A program made the translations under genes and the position numbers. Below, one piece after another: positions 6,192 through 7,288 of a stretch of DNA of 7,288 nt. Source of the stretch: Rhodocyclaceae bacterium UBA2346 (lineage in GTDB: Bacteria; Pseudomonadota; Gammaproteobacteria; Burkholderiales; Rhodocyclaceae); assembly GCA_002344625.1 (NCBI GenBank), contig DDUE01000028.1, positions 1-7,288 on the forward strand, given 5' to 3'. Position 1 is the first letter of the stretch; every line of letters starts with the position of its first letter. The notes under the pieces were generated by a model. It did not search any database and was not told the origin of the DNA. It was given only the letters and a program-made list of their open reading frames with translations.

Positions 6192-6850
6192 TCGGTCAGG
6201 CGTATCGCACGATGCCCCTGGGAGCGGATGAAGCCTTCGCGCGCGAAGCGGCTGAGCACCCGCGAAAAGCTCTCGGGGGTCATGTTGAGCTGCGATGCGA
6301 TGGTCTGCTTGCTGGCGCACAGCTTCACTTCCGGCGTGTTCGAGTCGCCGTTGGCATGGTGTACCAGGTAGTGCGCGACCCTTTGCATGCTGCTGCGCTG
6401 TTCGCACTGTTCGATGCCGGATACCAGCGCCGACATCCGCGCCGACAGACAGGCGAGCAGATCTTCGCCCAGCCCGCTCGCTTGCCGCATCGCCTTGCGC
6501 AGCGCGCCGGCCGGCACGAACAGCACCACGCTGTCACAGGTCGCCTGCGCGGCCAGGGACTGGGGCGCGTCCGAGAACGCGCATTCCTCACAGAAACTGT
6601 CGCCCATGCCGACCAGCCGCACGATCCGCTCCGCGCCGCCGCTCGAGATCAGGAACAGCTTTACCGCGCCCTCCACCAGCAGATACATTCCGCTGGGGCG
6701 GTCGCCGCGATGTACGATCAACTCGCCGCGGTGCGCGTGCTGCACGCGAACCGCCCCGGCGAGCTCGTCGCGGGTGCGGGCGTCGATGTCGTTGAAGGGG
6801 GCGAACCGGGTCAGGGTTCGGGCCGCGTAGACTTGGGTTGCAAGTGCCAT
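6161..6850 (-). CDS. Crp/Fnr-family transcription regulator, DNR/FNR-like
   Basis: A 229-residue regulator with an N-terminal cyclic-nucleotide-binding-like beta-roll (about 15-118, including GMYLLVEGAVKLF), a long dimerisation helix (about 120-150) and a C-terminal winged helix (about 155-220). The recognition helix is TPESFSRVLSRF (191-202). Its E-x-x-S-R pattern (Glu193, Ser196, Arg197) is that of FNR/DNR proteins that bind TTGAT-N4-ATCAA. It lacks the N-terminal cysteine cluster of FNR, so direct oxygen sensing through that cluster is unlikely. It is closer to DNR/NnrR-type regulators, some of which respond to NO. Oddly, the beta-roll has FCEEC (Cys87, Cys90) where family members usually have small residues or Gly-Glu. 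The start is the only ATG near the domain edge, although its ribosome site is poor. The frame stays open far upstream to about 7237, but that extension has no domain and crosses the control region. The divergent NarX-like gene supports a role in nitrate respiration. Confidence 0.9.
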   Translation of the reverse strand: MALATQVYAARTLTRFAPFNDIDARTRDELAGAVRVQHAHRGELIVHRGDRPSGMYLLVEGAVKLFLISSGGAERIVRLVGMGDSFCEECAFSDAPQSLAAQATCDSVVLFVPAGALRKAMRQASGLGEDLLACLSARMSALVSGIEQCEQRSSMQRVAHYLVHHANGDSNTPEVKLCASKQTIASQLNMTPESFSRVLSRFAREGFIRSQGHRAIRLTDYSGLMSLAV

Positions 6851-6952
6851 GATCGTGATCGTCCGTTGAGCCTGGATGCATTGGGTCGATAGCAGTCTAG
6901 GAGGGGTGACGATGTGCCGCCATGCCGGGCCGGGCCGGAGGGTGCTCGCAAC

Positions 6953-6968
6953 TACCTCTTTAGAGGTA
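6953..6968. promoter_or_regulatory. 7-2-7 NarL/NarP binding site
   Basis: TACCTCT-TT-AGAGGTA is a perfect inverted repeat of two heptamers, each matching the published NarL consensus TACYYMT, with the two-base spacer of classic 7-2-7 sites. It is about 40 bp upstream of the likely transcription start of a NarX-like sensor gene. The perfect match in this context makes chance unlikely, but binding is untested. Confidence 0.7.
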
Positions 6969-6988
6969 TGGGGGGTACGATGCAAGTA

Positions 6989-6994
6989 TATGAT
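6989..6994 (+). promoter_or_regulatory. candidate -10 element of the NarX-like gene
   Basis: TATGAT matches TATAAT at 5 of 6 positions in a short AT-rich stretch. No recognisable -35 lies 16-18 bases upstream. If it is used, transcription starts near 7001 and the NarL-type site is centred near -40, the position of an activator replacing -35 contacts. Confidence 0.35.
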
Positions 6995-7018
6995 TCTGAA
7001 AGAGATGAATTCTGTACT

Positions 7019-7037
7019 CGGGCGCCCGGGGCGCCCG
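7019..7037 (+). other. GC-rich hairpin in the leader of the NarX-like gene
   Basis: CGGGCGCC (7019-7026) pairs with GGCGCCCG (7030-7037) to give an 8-bp all-GC stem with a 3-base loop. It would fall in the 5' leader if transcription starts near 7001. No T-run follows, so simple termination is unlikely. Confidence 0.35.
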
Positions 7038-7067
7038 GCGATCTTTGGAGGTATTCCCGACGCGTGC

Positions 7068-7071
7068 GGAG
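7068..7071 (+). promoter_or_regulatory. ribosome binding site supporting the GTG start of the NarX-like gene
   Basis: GGAG sits six bases before the GTG at 7078. A stronger GGAGG at 7047-7051 has no standard in-frame start at normal distance, so GTG 7078 is preferred, with some uncertainty. Confidence 0.45.
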
Positions 7072-7077
7072 ACGCCG

Positions 7078-7288
7078 GTGTCGGTAGCCTGGTTGCGCCG
7101 CTGCGGCGCGCGGCTCGAAAGCCGGGCGATTCTGCTTTTGCTGGTCTCGGCGCTGCTGGCGGTGGGGCTGATAGGCGTGGTGGGCATGAGCGCGTCGGTG
7201 CTGGTCGCCGAAGGCGTGCAAGGGAGTGGCAGCGCAATCAACGTGGCCGGCAGCCTGCGCCGCTTCGCGCACCGCGCGGGCGCGATGG
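7078..7288 (+). CDS. NarX-like nitrate/nitrite sensor histidine kinase, N-terminal part
   Basis: The first 70 residues of a gene that runs off the window. A short basic N-terminus precedes a hydrophobic helix (about 17-40), then the periplasmic segment GVQGSGSAINVAGSLRR (46-62). This matches the P-box of NarX/NarQ sensors (pattern GVQGS-x-x-AIN-x-AGSLR), which binds nitrate or nitrite and is highly characteristic. The kinase part is outside the window. TTG at 7045 and TTG at 7093 are alternative starts; GTG 7078 has the best-spaced ribosome site. A partner NarL-type response regulator would be expected downstream, and the NarL-type site in front of this gene suggests that the system controls its own synthesis. 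NarX and NarQ cannot be distinguished from this fragment. Confidence 0.82.
   Translation, partial: MSVAWLRRCGARLESRAILLLLVSALLAVGLIGVVGMSASVLVAEGVQGSGSAINVAGSLRRFAHRAGAM

Larger units (their letters stand above)
6851..7077. promoter_or_regulatory. divergent control region between Crp/Fnr regulator and NarX-like sensor
   Basis: These 227 bases contain a perfect NarL-type site (6953-6968), a possible -10 for the sensor gene (6989-6994), and a GC-rich hairpin (7019-7037). A second, imperfect NarL heptamer, TACCCCC on the - strand, is at 6971-6977. On the - strand a weak -10-like TAGACT (+ strand 6894-6899) could serve the Crp/Fnr gene, but I see no matching -35. I found no convincing FNR/DNR box. 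No coding sequence can be supported here. Confidence 0.5.

Noticed and set aside
6851..6860. GATC-GT-GATC inverted repeat next to the Crp/Fnr start codon
   Set aside because: The arms are only 4-base self-palindromes; no known operator is matched and chance is likely.
6866..6880. Possible FNR/DNR box starting TTGAG
   Set aside because: Only the first half resembles TTGAT; the second half (GATGC) does not match ATCAA.
5930..6892. 320-codon + strand frame over the nuclease end and the Crp/Fnr gene
   Set aside because: It is out of frame with the nuclease and antisense to the Crp/Fnr domains; a shadow frame.
6851..7237. N-terminal extension of the Crp/Fnr gene to an upstream ATG near 7237
   Set aside because: It would add about 129 Pro/Arg/Ser-rich residues with no domain and run through the NarL-type site and the start of the NarX-like gene; the Crp fold fits the ATG at 6850.
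6990..7288. ATG-initiated open frame on the + strand overlapping the NarX-like gene in another frame
   Set aside because: It begins at the likely -10 element and has no ribosome site, and the NarX P-box is in a different frame.
1..7288. Mobile elements, CRISPR arrays, tRNA or rRNA genes
   Set aside because: I looked for transposase or integrase motifs, regularly spaced repeats and conserved RNA segments and saw none.

Overview
This GC-rich window looks like a betaproteobacterial chromosome, most likely a Rhodocyclales relative (Azoarcus/Thauera type). The reasons are the base composition, a DUF3460 small protein (a family I know mainly from Betaproteobacteria), and a Crp/Fnr regulator beside a NarX-like nitrate/nitrite sensor, which suggests an anaerobic nitrate-respiring lifestyle. 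The genus is an inference. I see no mobile element, tRNA, rRNA or CRISPR. Coding density is high; the longest gene-free stretch is about 227 bases.

Bases 1-2150 (+) hold a tightly packed membrane-lipid operon: the 3' end of an unidentified gene, a small membrane protein whose start overlaps that gene's stop, a PlsC-type lysophospholipid acyltransferase, and a CdsA-type phosphatidate cytidylyltransferase. The last two catalyse consecutive steps (phosphatidate formation, then CDP-diacylglycerol formation). The linkage resembles accessory lipid clusters such as E. coli ynbABCD rather than the usual housekeeping cdsA locus. The operon ends 12 bp from a convergent gene, and one stem-loop covers both stop codons.

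Bases 2163-4410 form a divergent pair. A MocR/PdxR-type regulator (GntR winged helix fused to a PLP-binding aminotransferase-like domain) is on the - strand and a LysE/RhtB-family amino-acid exporter is on the + strand. Their 184-bp shared control region carries repeated GTTACAG/GGTACAG elements and an AT-rich promoter core. The simple reading is that the regulator senses an amino compound through PLP and controls its export.

Bases 4442-6191 (+) begin with a recognisable sigma70-type promoter before a 61-residue DUF3460 gene. It is followed by a fusion protein: a DnaQ-like DEDDh 3'-5' exonuclease joined to a UvrC/Cho-like GIY-YIG endonuclease and a four-cysteine region matching the UvrC iron-sulfur site. 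This is probably a DNA-repair nuclease.

Bases 6161-7288 hold a Crp/Fnr (DNR-like) regulator on the - strand, overlapping the nuclease gene tail-to-tail by 31 bp, and the 5' end of a NarX-like sensor kinase on the + strand. The region between them contains a perfect 7-2-7 NarL/NarP-type site (TACCTCT-TT-AGAGGTA), so this looks like a self-regulated nitrate-response locus. The DNR-like regulator has an unusual CxxC in its sensor beta-roll.
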